Source: an uncultured Muribaculaceae bacterium | GTDB lineage: Bacteria; Bacteroidota; Bacteroidia; Bacteroidales; Muribaculaceae | Reading direction: 5' to 3' | DNA: 64,000 nucleotides | NCBI GenBank assembly: GCA_910588245.1 | Contig: CAJUQP010000001.1 | Span: 196,204 to 260,203 of the forward strand | Shown here: positions 42,265 to 50,346 of the stretch, piece after piece | Position numbering within the stretch: the stretch's first letter is position 1 | Layout of the letters: each line of letters begins with the position of its first letter | The notes under the pieces: generated by a model | Told to the model about the DNA's origin: nothing | What the model saw: only the letters and a program-made list of their open reading frames with translations | The model's database searches: none | Program-made: the position numbers and the translations under genes

Positions 42265-42633
42265 ATGGCAAACAAAAGGGAATTTAAAAAATATGTGGAA
42301 GCTGTCGGAGCCTCCGCATGCAATGCGATGATGGCCACATACTATAATGTGGAAGGTGCCGACAAAGAGGCGATCGAGAAAGCTATGGCACAGGTGCTCG
42401 GCGCCATAGGTGCCGCCCGCTCCCATGCCAACGTGAAATTCGACAAAGGAATGAAAGCTTTTCCCGATGCGACAGCTTATGCAAAAGCTAAGAAGGAATT
42501 CTTCAGGAAAGTATTTGTGAAGATTTCCGATGATTTCTCAAAAGAACTCGACGCTGCATTGAAGACTTTCAACGCCGCGATTCCTCAGGAAGTGAAAGAT
42601 CAATATAAAAAGGCCGTGGCTGCCGACAACTGA
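42265..42633 (+). CDS. Small helical protein of unknown function
   Basis: The protein has 122 residues, is soluble and almost wholly helical (ANKREFKKYVEAVGASACNA, EAIEKAMAQVLGAIGAA, AYAKAKKEFFRKVFVKISDD). It has no signal peptide and no known catalytic motif. The ATG at 42265 is preceded by an AT-rich stretch; the longer frame from 42085 lies within rodA and is not credible. It follows rodA by 94 bp and precedes the acyltransferase by 23 bp. I do not recognise the family. Confidence 0.8.
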   Translation: MANKREFKKYVEAVGASACNAMMATYYNVEGADKEAIEKAMAQVLGAIGAARSHANVKFDKGMKAFPDATAYAKAKKEFFRKVFVKISDDFSKELDAALKTFNAAIPQEVKDQYKKAVAADN

Positions 42634-42656
42634 TCATATACCTTTATCAAGACAGA

Positions 42657-43202
42657 ATGAATCTCTGGGGATATTTTCTGCACCTGTCAGGATGGACGGT
42701 CGATATTACCGTACCCAGGCGCGACAAATGCGTGATATGCGTGGCGCCACACACCTCCAACTGGGATTTCGTTCTCGGTCTTTCAGCCTATGAATCTTTG
42801 GGAAGAGAAGCCAATTTCCTTATGAAGGAATCATGGTTTTTCTTCCCTTTGAAATATCTGCTGAAAGCATTCGGAGGCATTCCTGTGCCACGCCGCAAAA
42901 AACGCGGTTCCTTGACAGACACTGTCATAGAAATGTTCAGGGAGAGAGACTATGTCAATCTGGCTGTCACGCCAGAAGGCACACGCAGTCTGACTGATAA
43001 ATGGCACACCGGATTCCTATATATTGCATATGGAGCCGGCGTGCCCATACAGCTGGGTATTATCGACTATCGGGCCAAAAGGATCATGATCCGCGAAGAA
43101 TATCTCCCTACAGGCGACACGCAACACGACCTCACATATATCAGAAAGTATTATTCAGAATATAGGGATGCAGCCAAATACCCAAGTAAATTCAAAGCCT
43201 GA
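42657..43202 (+). CDS. PlsC-type 1-acyl-sn-glycerol-3-phosphate acyltransferase family protein
   Basis: The 181-residue protein has the acyltransferase motif HTSNWD (H-x4-D, residues 32-37), a second block around GGIPVPRRKKRG and PEGTRS in TPEGTRSLTDKW, as in PlsC-family lysophospholipid acyltransferases. It is short and has a hydrophobic N-terminus that can lie on the membrane. The exact acceptor is uncertain; phospholipid or ornithine-lipid synthesis are both possible. The next gene starts 8 bp after its stop. Confidence 0.88.
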   Translation: MNLWGYFLHLSGWTVDITVPRRDKCVICVAPHTSNWDFVLGLSAYESLGREANFLMKESWFFFPLKYLLKAFGGIPVPRRKKRGSLTDTVIEMFRERDYVNLAVTPEGTRSLTDKWHTGFLYIAYGAGVPIQLGIIDYRAKRIMIREEYLPTGDTQHDLTYIRKYYSEYRDAAKYPSKFKA

Positions 43203-43210
43203 AAAAACAA

Positions 43211-44005
43211 ATGCACTCTGACCTGAATATAGCCCTGCTTCCGATGCAGATAGTCTGGGGCATGAAAAATCTGAATATGGATTCTCTCAGAGAAGCCATA
43301 CTCAGAATTCATCCCGCCACAGATCTTCTGATTCTTCCCGAGACTTTCTCCACCGGATTCCCGTCCGGCATGGATATCGGGATGGTGAGGAGTATGGCTG
43401 AGCCATGCGATGGAGAGACAATGCGCTCCCTTCGTGAATTGTCATCCGCACATAATGTCGCGATATGCGGCAGTGTGATAGCCGAAGATTCGGGAGAACT
43501 GTTCAACAGGGCGTTCTTTGTAGAGCCTTCCGGTGAGACAACGTTCGCTGACAAACGCCATCTGTTCACGATGGCAGGAGAACACCATGTGTTCTCCCCC
43601 GGCACACGGCGGCTGACAGTAAGATACCGCGGATGGAATATCTCCATGGTGATATGCTATGATCTGCGGTTTCCGGTATGGTGCCGAAACACAGGAAGCG
43701 GCTACGACCTTCTCATTGTGGTTGCCAACTGGCCTCAGGTAAGGATAAACGCATGGAAGAGACTTATTCCCGCGCGTGCCATTGAAAACCTTGCATATGT
43801 GGCGGCTGTAGACTGCAGAGGCACCGACAGCAAAGGATTCGTCTACGACGGCTCGTCATCTGTTGTTGATTTCAAAGGAGACGAAATCTCTGTGCCGGAC
43901 CACATCGATAATATAATATATGCCTCTCTGTCGAAAGAAAGACTTGATGCCTTTCGGGAGAAATTTCCCGCACATCTCGATGCTGACACATTCACCATCA
44001 TCTGA
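43211..44005 (+). CDS. Nitrilase-superfamily omega-amidase-type hydrolase
   Basis: This 264-residue protein carries the nitrilase triad: Glu in LILPETFSTGF, Lys in FADKRHLFTM and Cys in MVICYDLRFPVWCRN. The pattern DLRFPVWCRN and the short length resemble the YafV/Nit2 omega-amidase group, which hydrolyses alpha-ketoglutaramate or alpha-ketosuccinamate. It is the last gene before a strong terminator. The PlsC gene upstream may share its transcript; no functional link is evident. Confidence 0.88.
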   Translation: MHSDLNIALLPMQIVWGMKNLNMDSLREAILRIHPATDLLILPETFSTGFPSGMDIGMVRSMAEPCDGETMRSLRELSSAHNVAICGSVIAEDSGELFNRAFFVEPSGETTFADKRHLFTMAGEHHVFSPGTRRLTVRYRGWNISMVICYDLRFPVWCRNTGSGYDLLIVVANWPQVRINAWKRLIPARAIENLAYVAAVDCRGTDSKGFVYDGSSSVVDFKGDEISVPDHIDNIIYASLSKERLDAFREKFPAHLDADTFTII

Positions 44006-44010
44006 AAATA

Positions 44011-44044
44011 AAAACTCCCGGGAGAATGGACTTCCGGGAGTTTT
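44011..44044. terminator. Bidirectional terminator between the amidase and folE
   Basis: AAAACTCCCGG (44011-44021) pairs with CCGGGAGTTTT (44034-44044), with T-runs on the right and A-runs on the left. It lies between two convergent genes. Confidence 0.92.
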
Positions 44045-44063
44045 TTATTTGGAGACGGATATT

Positions 44064-44645
44064 TCAACGGGCTATCAGTGAGAGGAACTCCTGACGTAAT
44101 GCCGGATCTGACACAAAACGTCCTGTGTAATCAAAAGTAGTGGTTGATGAATCCTGCTTCTCGACTCCACGCATCTTCATGCAAAGATGCTCCGCCTCGC
44201 ATGCCACTATCACCCCCTTGTTGGGGAGAGTTTCCGACAGAAGATGGCAAACTTGGGCGGTAAGCCGTTCCTGCACTTGCAACCTTCTGGCGAAACATTC
44301 CACTATTCTCGCGAGCTTCGACAAGCCTATCATCTTGCCATCAGGGATATACCCCACCGAAACTTTACCGAAAAAAGGCAAGATATGGTGCTCACACATG
44401 CTGTAGAACTCAATGTCCCTGACGATGACTATCTGCGACCCGGCATGCTCGAATATAGCCTGCCTGGCCACCTCGGCGGCATCCTGCCTGTAGCCTGATG
44501 TTATATGGTACAATGCCTTTGCAGCCCTGAGAGGAGTCTTGATCAGGCCTTCCCTGTCGGGATTCTCACCTATGAGCCGCAATATCTCGCGATAATGGCC
44601 GGCGATCTCCTCTATTGTCCTGTCATCGCTTTTATCCATGTTCAT
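44064..44645 (-). CDS. folE: GTP cyclohydrolase I
   Basis: FolE makes 7,8-dihydroneopterin triphosphate from GTP for folate (and pterin) synthesis. The 193-residue protein shows DREGLIKTPLRAAKAL, MCEHHILPFFGKVSVGYIP (zinc Cys and His), SKLARIVE, RLTAQ and the second zinc Cys in CEAEHLCMKMRG. The ATG at 44645 overlaps the SPOR-gene stop by 4 bp (ATGA); a start at 44669 would overlap more and is less likely. Confidence 0.95.
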   Translation of the reverse strand: MNMDKSDDRTIEEIAGHYREILRLIGENPDREGLIKTPLRAAKALYHITSGYRQDAAEVARQAIFEHAGSQIVIVRDIEFYSMCEHHILPFFGKVSVGYIPDGKMIGLSKLARIVECFARRLQVQERLTAQVCHLLSETLPNKGVIVACEAEHLCMKMRGVEKQDSSTTTFDYTGRFVSDPALRQEFLSLIAR

Positions 44646-45166
44646 TGCTTTATGACTACGATTTGACATTTCACGACCCTCATCTCCGAGGCATAGTTCG
44701 GAAACGCCCTCTTAAGTTCCTCCAAGGCGCTGTTAGCCTCTGCATTCGTTCTGAAGTTACCTATGCGGGTATACCAGTTGGGAGAATTGGAATAAGTATA
44801 GATCTGTCCGCGGTATTTCGGGAAACGTGCCAATATGGCGCTTCCGCGAGCCTTGGCCCTGGCTTCGAGAGTATGCTGGTTTCTGCCGTCGCTGAAAACC
44901 TGAATCCTGAATCCGGAGAGCTTGTTTATTCCTGGCCGTATCTCCTGTCGGTTGGGTCGGGGCGCTTCGTTTCTCAGAATCAATTCAAGAATCGACGGGG
45001 GAATATCTATCTTGATATTCCCGTTTGACTCCCTCTCGATCTTCTCTACGATGTCGGAGACTTCCTTATTGTCAGGATAAGCCGCGGTCGATGAGAACAT
45101 CGTCATGGCCACCATAAGGAAGCCTGCGGCTATGAGTCTTTGTCTTGAGGCCCGTTTAGCTGTCAT
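44642..45166 (-). CDS. SPOR-domain protein, exported
   Basis: This 174-residue protein has a signal peptide (RLIAAGFLMVAMTMFSSTAA) and a C-terminal SPOR domain (about 95-170: SGFRIQVFSDGRNQHTLEA, YSNSPNWYTRIGNFRTNAEA, MRVVKC). SPOR domains bind denuded glycan strands at division sites. The middle (EKIERESNGNIKIDIPPSIL) looks like a linker. It sits between tpiA and folE and overlaps folE by 4 bp. A hairpin lies between it and tpiA. Confidence 0.9.
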   Translation of the reverse strand: MTAKRASRQRLIAAGFLMVAMTMFSSTAAYPDNKEVSDIVEKIERESNGNIKIDIPPSILELILRNEAPRPNRQEIRPGINKLSGFRIQVFSDGRNQHTLEARAKARGSAILARFPKYRGQIYTYSNSPNWYTRIGNFRTNAEANSALEELKRAFPNYASEMRVVKCQIVVIKQ

Positions 45167-45180
45167 TTCATAAGTGAAAG

Positions 45181-45214
45181 GGCAGAATCCATAGGCCTTG
45201 CTATGGATTCTGCC
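45181..45214 (-). other. Intra-operon hairpin between tpiA and the SPOR gene
   Basis: GGCAGAATCCATAG (45181-45194) pairs perfectly with CTATGGATTCTGCC (45201-45214) around a 6-nt loop. It lies in the 63-bp gap after the tpiA stop. There is no clear U-run on the minus strand. It may weaken read-through or stabilise the tpiA message. Confidence 0.5.
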
Positions 45215-45229
45215 TTGTGGTTGAAGATA

Positions 45230-45982
45230 TTAATCAAACGCCTCGATGATGCCCATGAAAGAGTCTGCCTTGAGGGCCGCGCCGCCGATAAGGCCGCCGT
45301 CTACATCGGGTTTCGCGAAAAGCTCCCTGGCATTGCCGGGCTTGCACGATCCGCCGTAAAGTATCGATGTGTTGTCGGCAAGTTCCTTGCCATATTTGGC
45401 AGCTATCACGCCTCGGATGTGGGCATGCATATCCTGAGCCTGATCTGCCGTGGCAGTTTTGCCGGTTCCGATAGCCCAGACCGGCTCATAAGCTATCACA
45501 ATCTTGGCGAAATCCTCGGCACTGAGATCGAAAAGAGCCTCGACCTGACCTTTCACGACATCATTGTATGTGCCGTTTTCTCTCTCCTCAAGCACCTCCC
45601 CTACGCAGAAGATAGGAGTCAGACCATTGGCGAGGGCAAGCTTTGTCTTGGCGAGAAGCTGTTCATTGTTCTCTCCGAAATACTGGCGGCGTTCGCTGTG
45701 GCCGAGTATGACATGGCTTGCTCCTGTCGATTTGACCATAGCGGCGCTGACCTCGCCGGTATATGCGCCTTTCTCATGCTCGGAGCAGTTCTCTGCACCG
45801 AGTTTGAGGGGCTCGTCGATAACCGCTTTCACCGATACAAGATGGGTGAAAGGCACACACATTATTACCTCGCAATTGGCTTTTTTCTCTTTCAGGAGAT
45901 CATTCACCTGGCTGGCAAGCTCCACACCCTCCTCAAGGACGGTGTTCATCTTCCAGTTGCCTGCTACTATATTCTTTCTCAT
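45230..45982 (-). CDS. tpiA: Triosephosphate isomerase
   Basis: TpiA interconverts dihydroxyacetone phosphate and glyceraldehyde 3-phosphate in glycolysis. The 250-residue protein shows AGNWKMN (Lys), HVILGHSERRQYFGE (His), the catalytic-loop sequence YEPVWAIGTGKTAT (Glu) and the phosphate-binding YGGSCKPGN and GGLIGGAALK. It has a good promoter at 46038-46068 and is followed by the SPOR and folE genes. Confidence 0.97.
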   Translation of the reverse strand: MRKNIVAGNWKMNTVLEEGVELASQVNDLLKEKKANCEVIMCVPFTHLVSVKAVIDEPLKLGAENCSEHEKGAYTGEVSAAMVKSTGASHVILGHSERRQYFGENNEQLLAKTKLALANGLTPIFCVGEVLEERENGTYNDVVKGQVEALFDLSAEDFAKIVIAYEPVWAIGTGKTATADQAQDMHAHIRGVIAAKYGKELADNTSILYGGSCKPGNARELFAKPDVDGGLIGGAALKADSFMGIIEAFD

Positions 45983-46037
45983 TGTTTAGATATTTGTCGT
46001 CTCCGCTCAGGCGCAGACGGTTTTAGTTTTGCAGTTG

Positions 46038-46068
46038 CAAAGTTAACCCTTTTTCATTTATCAAGCAA
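46038..46068 (-). promoter_or_regulatory. Bacteroidetes-type promoter of tpiA-SPOR-folE
   Basis: On the minus strand TTG (46066-46068) and TAACTTTG (46038-46045) are 20 bp apart. Transcription would start near 46031, about 50 nt before the tpiA ATG. Confidence 0.8.
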
Positions 46069-46173
46069 ATCATGCTCACTTTAAGTGTGCTTAAAAACAC
46101 CGGCTCACACCTCATTTTAGTGTTTTTTATATTTTTATATACACTATCTTCCCGCTATACGTCCTTGCGGCTC

Positions 46174-46204
46174 TTGCCGATTCTGATTATTATGACTAAA
46201 TTTG
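46174..46204 (+). promoter_or_regulatory. Bacteroidetes-type promoter of uvrB-ygiQ
   Basis: TTG at 46174-46176 and TAAATTTG at 46197-46204 are 20 bp apart. The start of transcription would fall near 46211, giving a very short leader of about 12 nt before the uvrB ATG at 46223. Confidence 0.8.
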
Positions 46205-46222
46205 CATAATTTATCCTCAATC

Positions 46223-48337
46223 ATGGACTTTAAGCTCACATCAGAATATCAGCCCACAGGCGACCAGCCGGAAGCCATCCGCGAACTCGCAGACGGCGTT
46301 AAGGCGGGCCTCCCCCATCAGACCCTGCTCGGTGTCACCGGGTCGGGAAAGACTTTCACTATGGCAAACGTCATACAGGAGGTGAAACGTCCCACACTGA
46401 TCCTTTCCCATAACAAAACTCTCGCGGCGCAACTGTATGCGGAGTTCAAGAATTTCTTCCCCGAGAACTCCGTGCAATACTTTGTCAGCTACTACGACTA
46501 TTACCAGCCCGAAGCCTATATCCCCTCGTCTGATAAATATATCGAGAAAGACCTCATGATCAACGACCAGATTGAGCGTCTCAGGCTCTCTACCACTGCC
46601 GCCCTGCTATCTGGACGCCGTGATGTGGTCGTTGTCTCAAGCGTCAGCTGCATATATGGCATGGGTAATCCGGAAGATTTCCAGCAAAGCGTAATCAACA
46701 TCAAGGTCGGGCAACGCATTTCAAGAAACGTATTCCTGCGCAAGCTCGTTGATTCGCTCTATTCACGCACCGAGATCGATCTCACCAACGGGCAGTTTCG
46801 TGTAAAAGGAGACACCGTCGACATAATGCTTTCTTTCGAGGAGATACAGCTCCGTGTGATATTCTGGGGCGACGAGATCGAGAAGATCCAGACCGTCGAT
46901 CCTATCAACGGCTCTGTTTTGTCATCGCTCGAAGGATTCAACATATATCCGGCCAACATATTCGTCACCTCAAAGGAAAGGATGGCTTCAGCCATCGACC
47001 AGATCACGCTCGACCTCGGTACCCAGTGTGATTTCTTTGCCAAGGAAGGGAAGATCATGGAGGCAGACCGCCTTCGGGAACGTGTCACCTATGATCTTGA
47101 GATGATGAAGGAACTCGGCCATTGCTCAGGCATAGAGAACTATTCCCGCTACTTCGACGGGCGCGAACCTGGAATGAGACCGTTCTGCCTGCTCGACTAT
47201 TTCCCCAAGGATTTCCTGACGATTATTGATGAGAGCCATGTCACACTTCCTCAGATTCGTGCCATGAACGGCGGCGATCTATCAAGGAAAATGAATCTCG
47301 TGGAATATGGATTCAGACTGCCCGCCGCCATCGACAACCGTCCGCTCAAGTTCGAGGAATTCGAGAATCTCACCCCTCAGACCATCTACGTAAGCGCCAC
47401 CCCTGGCGACTATGAGCTTCTCCAGACGGAAGGTGTCTTTACTGAGCAGGTGATCCGCCCTACAGGCCTCCTGGATCCGGAAATAGAGATTCGGCCAACG
47501 ATGAACCAGATCGACGATCTTATGGAACAGATCCAGCAGAGGATAGAGGCTGGCGAACGCACCCTCGTCACCACCCTTACAAAACGCATGGCCGAAGAAC
47601 TGGACGAGCATCTCAGAAAATGGGGCATATCAAGTGCCTATATCCATAGCGACGTCGACACGCTGGAGAGGATAAGGATTCTCGAAGATCTCAGGGAAGG
47701 TGTATACGATGTGCTGATAGGTGTCAATCTTCTCAGGGAAGGGCTTGACCTTCCCCAGGTGAGCCTTGTCGCAATTCTTGACGCCGACAAAGAGGGATTC
47801 TTGCGCAACCACCGTTCCCTGACCCAGACTGCCGGAAGAGCGGCGCGAAACGTGCATGGGAAAGTGATAATGTATGCAGACAAAATCACCGACAGCATGC
47901 AGCGCACAATCGACGAGACAGACAGGCGCCGTGCGAAACAGATTCGATACAATGAGACCCATGGTATCACCCCCTCTCCTATTGTCAAAAAATCATCCGC
48001 TTCAGATCTGATTGATCTCTATTCCGGCGATAAAACCGCCAGCGCGGCTTCCGCCCAGGCCAAAAAAGAACGTGCTTCTGACAAAGCGCGACGTTCTGAG
48101 GCCACCACAGTTCATCCACGACCCTATATCGAGGAAGAGCATGAGATCGGCATGGTGGCTGATCCGGTCATCGAATATATGAGCACGGAGGAGCTATCGG
48201 CAAGGATCGACAGAATCACAGCCGATATGGTCGCCGCTGCCAAAAAGACTGAATTCATAGAAGCAGCCCGTCTGCGCGACGAACTTGTCGCTCTAAAGGC
48301 ACTGCTTGAACAGAAAACCAACTCTGTGGAGGCATGA
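46223..48337 (+). CDS. uvrB: UvrB excinuclease subunit
   Basis: UvrB is the damage-verifying helicase-like subunit of nucleotide excision repair. The 704-residue protein shows FKLTSEYQPTGDQPEAI, Walker A GVTGSGKT (37-44), the beta-hairpin segment YYDYYQPEAYIPSSD, TIIDESHVTLPQ (motif II), and the C-terminal motifs VTTLTKRMAEEL and QTAGRAARN. The C-terminal UVR motif (AARLRDELVALKALL) binds UvrC. The frame extends to a TTG at 46202, but this lies inside the promoter, so the ATG at 46223 is chosen. It overlaps ygiQ by 4 bp. Both uvrA genes are elsewhere in the window; uvrC is not. Confidence 0.97.
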   Translation: MDFKLTSEYQPTGDQPEAIRELADGVKAGLPHQTLLGVTGSGKTFTMANVIQEVKRPTLILSHNKTLAAQLYAEFKNFFPENSVQYFVSYYDYYQPEAYIPSSDKYIEKDLMINDQIERLRLSTTAALLSGRRDVVVVSSVSCIYGMGNPEDFQQSVINIKVGQRISRNVFLRKLVDSLYSRTEIDLTNGQFRVKGDTVDIMLSFEEIQLRVIFWGDEIEKIQTVDPINGSVLSSLEGFNIYPANIFVTSKERMASAIDQITLDLGTQCDFFAKEGKIMEADRLRERVTYDLEMMKELGHCSGIENYSRYFDGREPGMRPFCLLDYFPKDFLTIIDESHVTLPQIRAMNGGDLSRKMNLVEYGFRLPAAIDNRPLKFEEFENLTPQTIYVSATPGDYELLQTEGVFTEQVIRPTGLLDPEIEIRPTMNQIDDLMEQIQQRIEAGERTLVTTLTKRMAEELDEHLRKWGISSAYIHSDVDTLERIRILEDLREGVYDVLIGVNLLREGLDLPQVSLVAILDADKEGFLRNHRSLTQTAGRAARNVHGKVIMYADKITDSMQRTIDETDRRRAKQIRYNETHGITPSPIVKKSSASDLIDLYSGDKTASAASAQAKKERASDKARRSEATTVHPRPYIEEEHEIGMVADPVIEYMSTEELSARIDRITADMVAAAKKTEFIEAARLRDELVALKALLEQKTNSVEA

Positions 48338-50274
48338 ACAACAGGATCTCATCATTTCTTCCCACTTCCAAAGACGAGATGGATCGTCTCGGATGGTCAC
48401 GTCCTGACATTATCCTATTCTCTGGCGACGCATATGTCGACCATCCCTCCTTCGGGGCGGCTGTAATAGGGAGGACTCTGCAAGCCGCGGGATACAAGGT
48501 GGCGATCGTCCCCCAGCCCAACTGGCGAGATGATCTTCGTGATTTCAAAAAGCTCGGTGCTCCACGACTATTCTTCGGTGTCTCCGCCGGAGCCATGGAT
48601 TCAATGGTGAACCATTACACCGCCAACCGTCGTCTCCGCCACGACGATGCCTACACTGCGGGTGGCAAACATGGCATGAGACCCGACTATCCCACAATTG
48701 TCTATTCAAAGATCCTTAAAGAACTTTTTCCTGACATTCCGATTATCGCCGGTGGCATAGAGGCGAGTCTTCGCAGAGTCTCGCACTATGATTACTGGCA
48801 AGACCGCCTGCGTCCCTCAATTCTGGCTGATACGCCGGTCGATATGATCAGCTATGGCATGGGAGAACGCACGGTGTTGGAGATTGCGCGTAGGCTTGAC
48901 CAGGGCGATGACATAGCGCAGATTACAGATATTCCCCAGACAGCGTTTTTCTCGTCCGGCACACCCGCACCTGACGACATAATTCTCGCAAGTTATGAGA
49001 AGTGTCTTTCCGACAAAAAAGCCCAGGCACTAAATTTCAGGCATGTGGAAGAGGAATCCAACAAATATCACGGCAAGGTGATGTGGCAGTCAACCCAAGG
49101 GAAGATGATACGTATCAATCCGATGTATCCACCAATGGACCAAGGGGAGATCGACGCCTCTTTCGACCTCCCGTACACGCGTATCCCGCATCCGCGCTAC
49201 AAAGGGAAAACCATTCCCGCATACGAGATGATAAGACACTCCATCAATCTCCACCGGGGATGTTTCGGAGGATGCGCTTTCTGCACGATCTCCGCTCATC
49301 AGGGCAAGTTCATATCGTCGAGATCGAAGGATTCAATCCTGCGTGAGGCGAAGAAAATCTGTCAGATGGACGACTTCAAAGGCTACATCTCCGATCTGGG
49401 AGGGCCTTCGGCAAATATGTATGCGATGGGTGGCCGCGACAAGACTATTTGCAAGAGATGCGTGCGTCCTTCATGTCTGCATCCGAAGCCCTGCCCCAAT
49501 CTCGACAACGACCATACGCAAATCCTCGACATATATAGGAGCGTCGATGCATTGCCGGAGGTGAAAAAATCATTTGTTGGGAGCGGAGTAAGATACGATC
49601 TGGCTATGGCTCCTGCTAAAAGTCCTCAGATCGACGCCATTAATCGGGAATATATACGTGAGCTGATCTGTTCCCATGTGAGTGGACGCCTGAAGGTTGC
49701 GCCCGAACACACTTCCGACAGAGTTCTCGACTGCATGAGAAAGCCGTCGTTCGACATGTTCAGGAAATTCAAATCTGTATTCGACGACATAAATACACGC
49801 AATAGCCTGAGGCAACAACTCATTCCATACTTCATATCTTCCCATCCCGCTTGCCGCGAGGAAGATATGGCTGAACTGGCAGCAATAACAAAAAGCCTTG
49901 ATTTCCATCTCGAACAGGTACAGGATTTCACCCCCACACCTATGACGCTCGCCACGGAAATCTATTACACTGGCATACATCCATATACCGGAGAGAAAGT
50001 GTATACTGCCCGTTCAGCACAAGAGAAATTACGGCAGAGACAATTCTTCTTCTGGTATAAGCCGGATGCAAGACACGAGATTATGACGGAGCTTAGAAAA
50101 CTCCACCGCAATGACTTGATAACGGCTCTTTATTCCGGGAAACCGTCATCTTCCTCTAAAGGGAGAAACATGGGCGTTGACAGGAAAGCCGACTCAGGCA
50201 ACCGCCAATACAAGCCCGACCGGAGGATACCTCGTCGGAATGATAAAGACGGCTCCGGTCGCATTCCACGCTGA
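48334..50274 (+). CDS. ygiQ: YgiQ-family radical SAM protein
   Basis: This 646-residue radical SAM protein belongs to the UPF0313/YgiQ family. Its cluster motif is CFGGCAFC near residue 310 (C-x3-C-x2-C), preceded by the N-terminal B12-like domain (GDAYVDHPSFGAAVIGRTL). Extra cysteines follow (CKRCVRPSCLHPKPCPNL). The C-terminal tail is basic and low-complexity. The reaction is unknown. It overlaps uvrB by 4 bp (ATGA), so the two are coupled, but a repair role is not implied. Confidence 0.9.
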   Translation: MNNRISSFLPTSKDEMDRLGWSRPDIILFSGDAYVDHPSFGAAVIGRTLQAAGYKVAIVPQPNWRDDLRDFKKLGAPRLFFGVSAGAMDSMVNHYTANRRLRHDDAYTAGGKHGMRPDYPTIVYSKILKELFPDIPIIAGGIEASLRRVSHYDYWQDRLRPSILADTPVDMISYGMGERTVLEIARRLDQGDDIAQITDIPQTAFFSSGTPAPDDIILASYEKCLSDKKAQALNFRHVEEESNKYHGKVMWQSTQGKMIRINPMYPPMDQGEIDASFDLPYTRIPHPRYKGKTIPAYEMIRHSINLHRGCFGGCAFCTISAHQGKFISSRSKDSILREAKKICQMDDFKGYISDLGGPSANMYAMGGRDKTICKRCVRPSCLHPKPCPNLDNDHTQILDIYRSVDALPEVKKSFVGSGVRYDLAMAPAKSPQIDAINREYIRELICSHVSGRLKVAPEHTSDRVLDCMRKPSFDMFRKFKSVFDDINTRNSLRQQLIPYFISSHPACREEDMAELAAITKSLDFHLEQVQDFTPTPMTLATEIYYTGIHPYTGEKVYTARSAQEKLRQRQFFFWYKPDARHEIMTELRKLHRNDLITALYSGKPSSSSKGRNMGVDRKADSGNRQYKPDRRIPRRNDKDGSGRIPR

Positions 50275-50346
50275 CTTCTCGTTATCGTGTAATCGATCTG
50301 GTGAAAACTGCGAATCATTTATTTTTCCACTTATAACTCGATTTTC

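Noticed and set aside
45203..46084. A long plus-strand frame opposite tpiA
   Set aside because: It lies entirely antisense to a well-conserved glycolytic gene and has no recognisable motif or start signal; its length follows from codon bias of tpiA.
46202..46222. TTG start of uvrB giving seven extra residues
   Set aside because: The TTG overlaps the -7 element and would lie upstream of the predicted transcription start.
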